64,000 nt of DNA from Chania multitudinisentens RB-25 (lineage in GTDB: Bacteria; Pseudomonadota; Gammaproteobacteria; Enterobacterales; Enterobacteriaceae): the NCBI RefSeq assembly GCF_000520015.2, contig NZ_CP007044.2, positions 558,001 to 622,000 of the forward strand, given 5' to 3'. Made by a program: the position numbers and the translations under genes. Below are positions 10,331 to 17,326 of this stretch, piece by piece. Position 1 is the first letter of the stretch. Each line of letters begins with the position of its first letter. The notes under the pieces were generated by a model. That model was not told the origin of the DNA, ran no database searches, and was given only the letters and a program-made list of their open reading frames with translations.

Positions 10331-10372
10331 AATCTTTCCCCCAAACTATGCATCAAAGTTTGGGGGAAGATT
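10331..10372 (+). terminator. Hairpin terminator after the autotransporter
   Basis: Bases 10331-10347 pair with 10357-10372 in a 16-bp stem with one bulged T and a 9-nt loop. It starts two bases after the autotransporter stop. The flanking A and T residues suggest it could act on both strands, between convergent genes. Confidence 0.75.
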
Positions 10373-10383
10373 AAAGGATGCTG

Positions 10384-10417
10384 CTGCAAACAGGCTCCAG
10401 TACAAACCTGTTTGCAG
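10384..10417. terminator. Second hairpin between convergent genes
   Basis: A perfect 11-bp inverted repeat (10384-10394 with 10407-10417) with a 12-nt loop lies 11 bp after the first hairpin. It is followed by an A-rich run but no clear T tract on the plus strand. It may be a backup terminator for either strand. Between here and the kinase stop at 10583 I see no gene I trust. Confidence 0.45.
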
Positions 10418-10582
10418 TAGGCAAAAAAGGCACTGTTGCACATATAATAGACGGGCAAGCAAATACAGCAAAACCTTCTGAGGCGGGCTGTCTTATCCAA
10501 GGTTTTTCATCCACTTCATAAATCCGGTGAACTTCGTACACCGCGTAATCGGTATGACTTTTCCACGACAACATCAGAGAGT

Positions 10583-11125
10583 TTACAGGTAAGCCATGAT
10601 CGCTTTTACCGCGTCGTCACATTCTGCATGATTGGTTATTTCAATGACGGGACACTTCACACTTTGCAGCCATATCTTATGCTTGAATGCATTCCTGCTG
10701 ACGGTGGTGGAAGTCTCATAGGCAGAAGCCCAGGTAATAAAGTGCTGAAATTTTTCGTTATACTCACCACCAGGAGCAATAGCTTCACCGTATCTTGCCC
10801 ATTCTCTCTTTTTGATACGCTCTATCCGAATATCGTTTTGTACATGCACATAGACCACCAGATCGAAAAAAGGGATAAACCGATCCCCCCAGCCACACAG
10901 CGAACCACTCAGTACCCACTGCCTGTTTGCCGTTAATGCGCTCAGTAATCGCCGTTGTCTTTCCGGGCATTCGCGAGCAACGCTAAAAGGAGGCGTGGTG
11001 TCCTGCCAGTAAATATCATCCGTATCTATATGCTGATAACCGGTGATGTTACCCAACCGCGCAGCAATCGAGGTAGTGCCTGAACCAGAGGCACCCATGA
11101 TGTGTATTTTATTGATTGGAGACAT
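10583..11125 (-). CDS. Orphan P-loop nucleoside/nucleotide kinase-like ATPase
   Basis: A 180-residue soluble protein. A Walker A loop GASGSGTTS lies at residues 11-19, and an acidic strand (QHIDTDDIYWQ, about 31-41) follows as in small-molecule and adenylate kinase-like enzymes. Another strand (FFDLVVYVHV) precedes an arginine-rich lid-like segment (RIERIKKREWARYG). These features place it among the topology-modulation/adenylate-kinase-like P-loop proteins often annotated only as AAA family ATPase. The substrate cannot be told from the sequence. It stands alone, convergent with the autotransporter and codirectional with the downstream-numbered gamma-glutamyltransferase gene, about 118 bp from it. 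The start ATG is the first in frame and is followed directly by the P-loop strand. Confidence 0.75.
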   Translation of the reverse strand: MSPINKIHIMGASGSGTTSIAARLGNITGYQHIDTDDIYWQDTTPPFSVARECPERQRRLLSALTANRQWVLSGSLCGWGDRFIPFFDLVVYVHVQNDIRIERIKKREWARYGEAIAPGGEYNEKFQHFITWASAYETSTTVSRNAFKHKIWLQSVKCPVIEITNHAECDDAVKAIMAYL

Positions 11126-11243
11126 CCATGCGCCCTTAATGCGGGGTTACCGTGCTAACAATCGCCACAATCGGCGTGATGCTGCTCACCAGGCGCATGA
11201 AACCGCGCCGATGCTGACATCACGCCTGCCGGGGTTCTGGCTT

Positions 11244-13208
11244 TTAATAGGCGATCGAGTAACAGTCACGCCGTGGATCAGCCCCTGCAAAACGGTTGGC
11301 TGAAGCCGGATCGATCAGCACAGAGGTAGCGCAACCCGACATGCCAAACGTGCGTAAACGGCTGACATCATGACCACGTGATTTTAGTTCGTTATACACT
11401 GCGTCAGGCACGGTGGCTTCAACGGCCAGTTTGTTGAAACCTGCGGCATGTGGCCAGAACGAACCATAGAGGTGCGAGGTCTGTACACGTGGCAGTTCGA
11501 AGGCTTTGTTCAGGTTTGGATACCAGTCATCCCAGCGATCTGTCGTGCTTAGAAGTGCCTGAAGTATCGTCTGCTCCTGATTGTCCCCTCCCGGTGAACC
11601 TAGCGCCATAAAGGGTTTACCATCCTTGAAGATAATGCTCGGCGTTAATGTATAACGTGGCCGCGCATGCGGGCGCACTTGGTTGGCATGGTGTTCATCC
11701 AGCCAGAACTGTTCGCCACGCACGCTCATGGCTATTCCGGTGTCGCCAAGGATGACTGCGCCAGGTATCCAACCACCGCTCGGTGTGGCATCGAAAAGAT
11801 TACCATCTTTGTCAACGATCGCCATGTGCGTGGTATCTTTCGAGATTCCCGCCGAATCACGGCCCAATGAAGCCAGCATGATCGGCTCAGACAACAGCGC
11901 AGCGGACTGGCCTGGGCGAGTGGTATCAGGTACGTTGATGACCGCATACGGCCATGCTTTCACCTGGCTATCATATTTTAACGGGTCGCCAGCGGCATAG
12001 CGCGTTGAGGCACGCTTCGGATCGATCAGCGCAGCCCGTTCTTTGGCATACGCTTTGGACAACAGTCCTTCGGCAGGAACCTTTACAAACTCTGGGTCGG
12101 CATAGTAAGTATCGCGATCGGCATAGGCCAATTTCAATGCTTCTACCACCGTATGCAGATAGTCGGCACTGCCAAAACCCATCGCTTTCAAGTCAAATTG
12201 TTCGAGGATGTTGAGCGTTTGCAAAAGCACCGGGCCTTGGCTGCCAAAACCCTGCTTATAGACGGTATAGCCGTGATAGCTGGTGCTGGTCGGCTCTTCA
12301 ATACGGGCATAGAATTCGGCAAAATCGCTCTCGTCAAAAGGGGCGTCGTTCTGGCGCAGGAAAGCGACCATCTGTTTGGCAATATCCCCTTTATAGAAGC
12401 GATCGCGTGCGGCAACGATGGCTGCTTCACGTCCCCCGGCTTTCGCTGCGCGTTCGGCCTCAACCATACGGCGCAGAGTCTTGGCCGTTGCGGGCAGTTT
12501 GATCGTCTCACCCACTTTATATTGCGTACCATCCGCTTTATACCAGTAGGCCTTGTTGCCCGGCCAACGCTCAAACAATTTAGCTTGCGCGGCGATAGCA
12601 CGTGCCGTGCTCACTCTCATCGGGAAGCCGTTTTCAGCATATTCAATAGCCGGCGCCGAAACCTGTTCGAAACTCATCGTTCCCCAGCGTTCCAGCACGG
12701 TCAGCGCCGCGTGCAACGAACCGGGAACCACGGCCGGGTCGAGACCTTCTCCCTGCAAGGTTTTGTTACGCGAGAGATACCAGTCAACGTCAACCGCATG
12801 AGGTGCCCAGCCCTGCCCGACGATAGAGGTCACTTTAGCTTCAGAAACCGGATACGCCAGCACCAGCGCTTCACCACCCAGGCTATAGAGATCCTGCTCC
12901 AGCACGCCACCCGCTATCAGCGCAGCGACGCCCGCATCAAAAGCATTGCCACCTTGTAGAAGAATACGCGTGGCGACAGCCGTAACCAGCGGATCACCGG
13001 TTGAAACTGCCGCAGTAGGGCCCATGATGGCCGGGCGCAACCCAACATTAGCCGGTTGTTGATCCTGCAATGGCACCTGCCCCTGAACAGGGTTTTGCAA
13101 GGGGGTTTGTGCCAGAGCGACCTGCAATGATGCTACCGTGGTAAGCGCAGTAACAAACTGTAGAACTCTTGTTCCCCACCGTTTCGACGAATACACCTGC
13201 TTTTTCAT
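11244..13208 (-). CDS. Exported gamma-glutamyltransferase-family Ntn hydrolase
   Basis: A 654-residue protein with a signal peptide (about residues 1-33; basic start, hydrophobic VTALTTVASLQVALA). The gamma-glutamyltransferase fold follows: the N-terminal GGNAFDAGVAA block at 86-96, and the autoprocessing site KDTTHMAIVDKDGN at 457-470. By family analogy the protein would cleave itself before Thr459 to give large and small subunits. The GSPGGD block lies at 538-543. Usual GGTs have a glycine cluster after the first block and a T/S-rich strand after the nucleophile; here these read YSLGGEALVLAY and LFDATPSGGW. It therefore belongs to a divergent branch, and glutathione should not be assumed as substrate. 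Start supported by AAGGAAAG ten bases upstream. Confidence 0.85.
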   Translation of the reverse strand: MKKQVYSSKRWGTRVLQFVTALTTVASLQVALAQTPLQNPVQGQVPLQDQQPANVGLRPAIMGPTAAVSTGDPLVTAVATRILLQGGNAFDAGVAALIAGGVLEQDLYSLGGEALVLAYPVSEAKVTSIVGQGWAPHAVDVDWYLSRNKTLQGEGLDPAVVPGSLHAALTVLERWGTMSFEQVSAPAIEYAENGFPMRVSTARAIAAQAKLFERWPGNKAYWYKADGTQYKVGETIKLPATAKTLRRMVEAERAAKAGGREAAIVAARDRFYKGDIAKQMVAFLRQNDAPFDESDFAEFYARIEEPTSTSYHGYTVYKQGFGSQGPVLLQTLNILEQFDLKAMGFGSADYLHTVVEALKLAYADRDTYYADPEFVKVPAEGLLSKAYAKERAALIDPKRASTRYAAGDPLKYDSQVKAWPYAVINVPDTTRPGQSAALLSEPIMLASLGRDSAGISKDTTHMAIVDKDGNLFDATPSGGWIPGAVILGDTGIAMSVRGEQFWLDEHHANQVRPHARPRYTLTPSIIFKDGKPFMALGSPGGDNQEQTILQALLSTTDRWDDWYPNLNKAFELPRVQTSHLYGSFWPHAAGFNKLAVEATVPDAVYNELKSRGHDVSRLRTFGMSGCATSVLIDPASANRFAGADPRRDCYSIAY

Positions 13209-13648
13209 GTGTGACTTTCCTTGTTGTCATAACGCTATGAATTTTGACGATAACAGCATTTTCTGGATGCGCAAGATGAAATTTTATAGCACACATTCAA
13301 CAGGATACCTGTCATTCAGCCAGATTCAGTGATGCCAAAACAGGCTCTATTATTTCTCCCGAAATATTTGCACTCACAATATATCCGTCATACTGCACGT
13401 TGCAGGCTTACTCAATCAATAACACCGCCAGTAACCCTGAAAATATGCTGGCCACCAGAGTAAATTTTAATTTCTCAATAATAAGCCATTAGCCCATCAA
13501 TAAATGTGTGATAAGCATTCGATTATCGAGCTTTCCCACAGAAAATCATTTCTTCCTTAGCTATATTCACACACTGTTTTAACAAAAAAATAAAAGACTC
13601 CTAACCCTCCTAATAATCCAGATAAAAAATAGATGAGTGATAAGAAAA
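13209..13648. other. 440-bp AT-rich intergenic region between divergent exported proteins
   Basis: Separates the gamma-glutamyltransferase-like gene (minus) from the VOC gene (plus), so it must hold both promoters. I could not pick a convincing pair of -35/-10 boxes for either. A short relic of the palindromic intergenic element lies at 13382-13406. No reading frame of interest. Confidence 0.6.
13382..13406 (-). repeat. Relic end of the palindromic intergenic element
   Basis: The sequence TATCCGTCATACTGCACGTT and the next bases CAGG resemble the end of the element at 19820-19910 read on its minus strand (ATACT, CA, GTT and CAGG blocks in register). Only one end is recognisable, so this is a decayed or solo fragment. 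Low confidence because the match is short. Confidence 0.4.
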
Positions 13649-14173
13649 ATGAAAATACTCTCCAGCATTATCGCGATAATCATTCTGGCACTCAGTATTC
13701 AGACAAGGGCTGATATGCAAACTCACCACGCACAGAAAACCGGTTCTCCCTGGCTGTCTTCACGGTTGCTTACCCCACATTTAACCGTGAAAAATGTGGC
13801 AGACAGTAAACATTTCTATACTGAGGTCTTTGGTTTCCAGGTACGCCATGAAAATCTTAAGGAAGGTGTGCCAGTTCATGTTGAAATGAGCTACCACAAT
13901 GAGTTGGCTATCATGTTTGTGCCAGAAAACGTCGCTAATAGCGGTACTCTGGCTCCAGCTTCGTTTACCGATGCCAAACAGAGAACGGCTTATCAGTATA
14001 TTTACGTCAACAACGTGGATGCCACCGTTAAACGTGCGCAAGCGCTGGGGGCGACAGTTCTGCAACAACCTTACGATGCGCCATGGGGAGACCGTTTTAC
14101 GCTGATGGTGGATATCAATGGTTACCACTGGGGTATTGCACAAACTCATGAACCCGGCTTTCCAACTTTTTAA
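13649..14173 (+). CDS. Exported VOC-superfamily (glyoxalase/bleomycin-resistance fold) protein
   Basis: 174 residues from the ATG at 13649. A GTG four codons earlier (13637) is also open, but the ATG gives a cleaner signal peptide (MKILSSIIAIIILALSIQTRA, cleavage likely after RADM or nearby). The mature part has the two beta-alpha-beta-beta-beta modules of vicinal oxygen chelate proteins: TPHLTVKNVADSKHFYTEVF near residues 42-61, and YIYVNNVDATVKRAQALGA with DINGYHWGIAQTHEP in the second half. Possible metal ligands are the first-module His, the Glu of HVEM and late acidic or His residues, but I cannot assign them firmly. Export of a VOC protein is less usual than a cytosolic one. Substrate unknown; it stands alone. 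Confidence 0.8.
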   Translation: MKILSSIIAIIILALSIQTRADMQTHHAQKTGSPWLSSRLLTPHLTVKNVADSKHFYTEVFGFQVRHENLKEGVPVHVEMSYHNELAIMFVPENVANSGTLAPASFTDAKQRTAYQYIYVNNVDATVKRAQALGATVLQQPYDAPWGDRFTLMVDINGYHWGIAQTHEPGFPTF

Positions 14174-14180
14174 ACCTATC

Positions 14181-14306
14181 TATACTCATCAGACTTCACG
14201 TTACCTATGCGTGATTATGTTACTCGGCCTCTTCGAGGCCGTTCAAATCGGCTGGAAGCAGATTTGTATCTCGCCACGGCAAGGAGCAAGGACATAACGT
14301 AATATA
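14181..14306. repeat. Palindromic intergenic element with two hairpins
   Basis: Begins TATACTCATCAGACTTCACG, which matches the conserved end of the element family at about 19 of the first 25 positions, and ends with AATATA. Inside are two stems: 14225-14231 with 14235-14241 (7 bp, 3-nt loop), and 14244-14266 (CAAATC ... GATTTG plus inner GCT/AGC). It starts just after the VOC gene stop (14173) and ends beside the small ORF at 14316. The first stem could also end VOC transcription. Confidence 0.5.
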
Positions 14307-14315
14307 TGGAAAACA

Positions 14316-14450
14316 ATGCGTTTTTTTGACTATACACTTATTTTGGCGATTGGAGTGATGTCGTTGCTATGGGCCGCCGCATTTTTTAACATCAACGATA
14401 TCGCCCACGTACTTACCAGCATCGGACACTGGATTGAAAATCTCCTATGA
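14316..14450 (+). CDS. Possible 44-residue single-span membrane protein
   Basis: ATG at 14316, TGA at 14448-14450. The product starts MRFFDYTLILAIGVMSLLWA and continues AAFFNINDIAHVLTSIGHWI ENLL. It has a clear hydrophobic span (about residues 6-23) after a short start with one arginine, then an amphipathic tail. This is the layout of enterobacterial small inner-membrane proteins. A weak GGA (14308-14310) lies 5 bp upstream of the ATG. An opposing minus-strand frame of 79 codons overlaps it but looks less like a protein. I do not recognise the family and cannot assign a function. Confidence 0.45.
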   Translation: MRFFDYTLILAIGVMSLLWAAAFFNINDIAHVLTSIGHWIENLL

Positions 14451-14812
14451 CAAGCTAGTTCCACTGCGTCTTTAAAAGCCGAGGCAGCAACGGTGCCAAA
14501 AGCCACGTTCGTGTTTAATTTCGTCACGACACAAGTTGAACCAATCATTCCACCGATGAAATTAATCACGCCATCAGCAAAAAAGCATTAGCCAACATAA
14601 TGAAATTATTTATTCGAATTAAAGAAATGAAGTAGGCCATCTTCCGAAGAATAAAAAATTTTTACGGTAAGATATGCAGGTGAATAAACCGCTGCTGTCT
14701 GAATTCTCACCATTGACCGCACGCCATCTGCAACTGGCAATATGGTGGAGACAGATATAAAGCTCACTGCGGGAAAACCAAGGGGGTAGTCATGAATTCT
14801 GATTAGCTTATC
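14451..14812. other. 360-bp region without a supported gene
   Basis: Lies between the small ORF and the stop of yjaH. It is AT-rich in its centre (around 14600-14680) and has no reading frame or strong hairpin that I would defend. A small RNA or the 3' untranslated region of yjaH is possible, but nothing shows it directly. Confidence 0.5.
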
Positions 14813-15484
14813 CTACAGCGTATCTTCTGTCGGTTCCCAACTGCAAAAATCGTCATTAGCTACCAGCAACACTTCACGCCCATCCGGCCCATCCAGCCAG
14901 GCAACGCTTACCGGGCTGCTACTGTTGGCCGCTCGTTGCGTAATCCAGGCCTCAGCCTGTGCGCCAAAGCCGGGTTTCAGCACTTCACCACGGCAGAGCT
15001 TCACATCCCCTTGCTGCCAATGCCCTTGCAAAAGCCTGACACGGCCAGCATTGAGCGCATCGCTCACTTCCAGAATACGGCGAGCCTGATATTGGTAAAG
15101 TGCGATATCGTCACTGGAGAGCTTTTCACGCCGCGTTGCTAATTGCCGTTGCATAAAGCTAACCGTACCGTCATCGGTAAAACGTAGTTGGATAGAATCA
15201 CGATCGCCGTCAGCATCGGTACGCCTGATCTGACGCAACACACCATTCTGATATTCATAAAGGGTCGTTATCGTACCCGGCCCACGATAAGGGCTATAGA
15301 CGCTCATCAGCACCATTGGACGCTGCTGGTTATCGTCTTTACGCCACACGCGGATCACCCCTTGATCGGCAACAAAGCCGCTGGCGGTAAAAGCAGGGGC
15401 AGCAGAACGTGAGCTACAGGCGCTCAGGCCGCTGATAATGGCAACCACCATCAGCACCTGGCAGGCAAACAAAAGGGGCGCCAT
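14813..15484 (-). CDS. yjaH: YjaH, DUF1481 lipoprotein
   Basis: 223 residues from the ATG at 15484. The N-terminus MAPLLFACQVLMVVAIISGL is followed by SACSS, a lipobox-type cleavage site before Cys. The protein should therefore be a lipoprotein, and since Ser, not Asp, follows Cys+1 it would normally go to the outer membrane. The DUF1481 body has no known activity. The placement directly after hupA matches E. coli yjaH. The start codon sits in the loop of the hupA terminator, and its GGGG ribosome site lies in the stem. A GTG at 15514, inside the end of hupA, would add ten residues and is an alternative start with no good ribosome site. Confidence 0.85.
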   Translation of the reverse strand: MAPLLFACQVLMVVAIISGLSACSSRSAAPAFTASGFVADQGVIRVWRKDDNQQRPMVLMSVYSPYRGPGTITTLYEYQNGVLRQIRRTDADGDRDSIQLRFTDDGTVSFMQRQLATRREKLSSDDIALYQYQARRILEVSDALNAGRVRLLQGHWQQGDVKLCRGEVLKPGFGAQAEAWITQRAANSSSPVSVAWLDGPDGREVLLVANDDFCSWEPTEDTL

Positions 15485-15492
15485 CGCCCCCC
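15468..15492 (-). terminator. hupA intrinsic terminator overlapping the yjaH start
   Basis: Read on the minus strand: GGGGCG (15490-15485), loop ATGG (15484-15481), CGCCCC (15480-15475), then TTTTGTTT. This is a compact, GC-rich stem with a T tract, 29 bp after the hupA stop. The ATG in the loop is the best start codon for yjaH. Confidence 0.8.
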
Positions 15493-15518
15493 TGTTAAGA
15501 CTTTTTACTAACACGCGA

Positions 15519-15794
15519 TTAAGACTTAACGGCGTCTTTAAGTGCTTTACCAGAAACAAAAGCAGGCACGTTGGCTGCTGCGATTTTGATTTCTTTACCC
15601 GTTTGCGGGTTACGGCCAGTGCGCTCGCTACGATGGTTTACTTTGAAAGTACCGAAACCAACCAATTGTACTGCATCACCTTCTTTCAGAGACTCAGTAA
15701 TAGCAGCCAGGGTAGATTCCAGAGCCAGCTTAGCTTGTGCTTTGGAAAGGTCAGCCTTGTCTGCGATTACATCAATCAGTTGAGTCTTGTTCAT
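15519..15794 (-). CDS. hupA: DNA-binding protein HU-alpha
   Basis: 91 residues, one longer than E. coli HupA because of an added C-terminal Ser. The N-terminus MNKTQLIDVIADKADLSKAQ and the DNA-binding arm (RTGRNPQTGKEIKI, about 58-71) with its conserved Pro identify the HU alpha chain. HU is an abundant nucleoid protein that bends and wraps DNA and forms heterodimers with HupB. The gene is followed by its own terminator, so yjaH would be reached only by read-through or from another promoter. An upstream region of 189 bp separates it from yjaG and should hold its promoter. Confidence 0.97.
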   Translation of the reverse strand: MNKTQLIDVIADKADLSKAQAKLALESTLAAITESLKEGDAVQLVGFGTFKVNHRSERTGRNPQTGKEIKIAAANVPAFVSGKALKDAVKS

Positions 15795-15983
15795 AAGTTA
15801 TCCTTACAGTGTGTTTATCGTTTGCAAAGCATCAAGTGCGACGGATATGCCGATTGACAGCACTCTCCTGCATACACGCACCGATAGCCACTTTTTTTTC
15901 GCCCCCCAAATGTAGACCAGACAGGGTGCGGATGTGAAGCCTTAAGGCATGACAAATCAGGCGTTAAATCACGTTTTTTTGCC

Positions 15984-16574
15984 TTATTGCGTTAAATTTA
16001 TCCCGATATTACTCACCGCCGCCTCGCGCAGGTCAGATCGTAACCCTTTGATCAGATCCAAATCGCGCTCTTCGCTAGCGGCCAACAGGCGGAAAATCTC
16101 CCATTGGATGTCCCATTCTTCCTCAACGGCAGGCAGAACTTTCAGCTCTTCGTCGGTCATTTCCTTGCCGGCCTGAGTCATTTCCAACATCGCCACGGTG
16201 CGGATTGACGTTTCACTGATCGCGATAGCGTGCTCCAGCGTTTCCCCGCTGAGGCGCGAATGGATCAGTTCCCCTAAGGCAATACAGGCATCAATCGCTG
16301 GGTAAACTCCGTAAAGATCATAATCTTCTGCCGTTGGGATCGCCTCTTCCAGTTTCTCTAACTGGCTGTCAAAATTGACCTTGGCGTCTTTTACCACCAG
16401 CGTCTCCCACACCAGATCCAGAATACGGCGATAAACCGCCGGATCGCCAAACTCGGTTTGCAAACAGAACATCTGATAATTCGGATACATACGCTCACAA
16501 AGACTAGCCATAAAGGTTAAATGTTGCCAGCTTTCGAGCTTTTCCAGACGTAAATGAATGGGATTACGTAGCAT
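15984..16574 (-). CDS. yjaG: YjaG, DUF416 protein
   Basis: A 196-residue acidic, mostly helical cytosolic protein starting MLRNPIHLRLEKLESWQHLT. Sequence and position (nfi-yjaG-hupA on one strand) match E. coli YjaG of the DUF416 family. No catalytic motif stands out and the family's role is not established. It begins 49 bp after the nfi stop and may share that transcript. Confidence 0.92.
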   Translation of the reverse strand: MLRNPIHLRLEKLESWQHLTFMASLCERMYPNYQMFCLQTEFGDPAVYRRILDLVWETLVVKDAKVNFDSQLEKLEEAIPTAEDYDLYGVYPAIDACIALGELIHSRLSGETLEHAIAISETSIRTVAMLEMTQAGKEMTDEELKVLPAVEEEWDIQWEIFRLLAASEERDLDLIKGLRSDLREAAVSNIGINLTQ

Positions 16575-16622
16575 TGTCTACTCTCTTACTCATTATCTGC
16601 CGCGCAGTGTACCCGAAATCGC

Positions 16623-17309
16623 TCATGGCGACATCTCTGGATGCAGTTGCAACCAACGCAGAAAGGCTGGGCGGCGCGAAGCGATGGCATCAGCCCAACG
16701 CGTGGGCTCCGGCAAACGATAACCAGCCATACAATGCTGCACCCAGGCCAGTGCACTAGCCGTGCTCACGCGATGCCCCGTGGCAATAAACAGCGGATTA
16801 CAGCGCGCCTTGCTGCGCCACACCCAGCCAAGCTGTTCTCCCTTATCTTCCAACGGAGCCAACGCGCCAGCGGCGCTATCAAGCGGAGCAAATGTGCCAC
16901 ACAGACGCTTTTTGGCTACGCCTATCGTCGGCACATTGACCAGCAAACCAAAATGGCTGGCGACACCCAAGCGGCGGGGATGCGAAATACCGTGCCCATC
17001 AACAAAAATCAGGTCGGGTTTCTGTTGCAGTTGCTCCCACGCGGCAAGCAACGCCGGATACTCACGGAACGAAAGCAGGCCTGGGATATAGGGCATGGTG
17101 GTAGTAATGCGTGCCACCTGATATTCCACCAATTCCAAAGAAGGGTAACGCAAAATAGCAATAGCAGCGCGCGTTACCTCACCTTCTTGCTCGAAGCCGA
17201 CATCCGCACCAGCAATAAAAACCGGTGGGTTTTGCAGAAAATCATCGTGACGAATGACATCCCCTGCGCGCTGCAACTGCTCCAATCGCAGTGCCTGAGT
17301 ATCAATCAC
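16623..17309 (-). CDS. nfi: Endonuclease V (deoxyinosine 3' endonuclease)
   Basis: 228 residues. It cuts the second phosphodiester bond 3' to deoxyinosine and some other deaminated or mismatched bases, starting alternative excision repair. The signature blocks are present: GADVGF with the first metal Asp (about 34-39), YIPGLLSFRE (about 81-90) with the catalytic Glu, and VDGHGISHPRRLGVASHFG (about 109-127) with the second Asp. Starts 17 bp after the hemE stop, so hemE-nfi is probably one transcript. Length matches the family (E. coli about 223-225). Confidence 0.96.
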   Translation of the reverse strand: MIDTQALRLEQLQRAGDVIRHDDFLQNPPVFIAGADVGFEQEGEVTRAAIAILRYPSLELVEYQVARITTTMPYIPGLLSFREYPALLAAWEQLQQKPDLIFVDGHGISHPRRLGVASHFGLLVNVPTIGVAKKRLCGTFAPLDSAAGALAPLEDKGEQLGWVWRSKARCNPLFIATGHRVSTASALAWVQHCMAGYRLPEPTRWADAIASRRPAFLRWLQLHPEMSP

Positions 17310-17326
17310 GGCATTTCCTTGTTGAC

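Noticed and set aside
10371..10574. 67-codon minus-strand frame between the autotransporter and the kinase
   Set aside because: It runs through a hairpin and has no recognisable domain or ribosome site. A decayed gene is possible but not supported.
12153..12959. 268-codon plus-strand frame inside the gamma-glutamyltransferase gene
   Set aside because: Antisense shadow of a well-supported coding gene; composition rich in Arg, Phe and His with no family resemblance.
14330..14569. 79-codon minus-strand frame with a Gly-rich hydrophobic start, somewhat like a class II bacteriocin
   Set aside because: GTG start without ribosome site, overlaps the better plus-strand small membrane ORF, and no immunity or export gene nearby. 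Kept only as a note.
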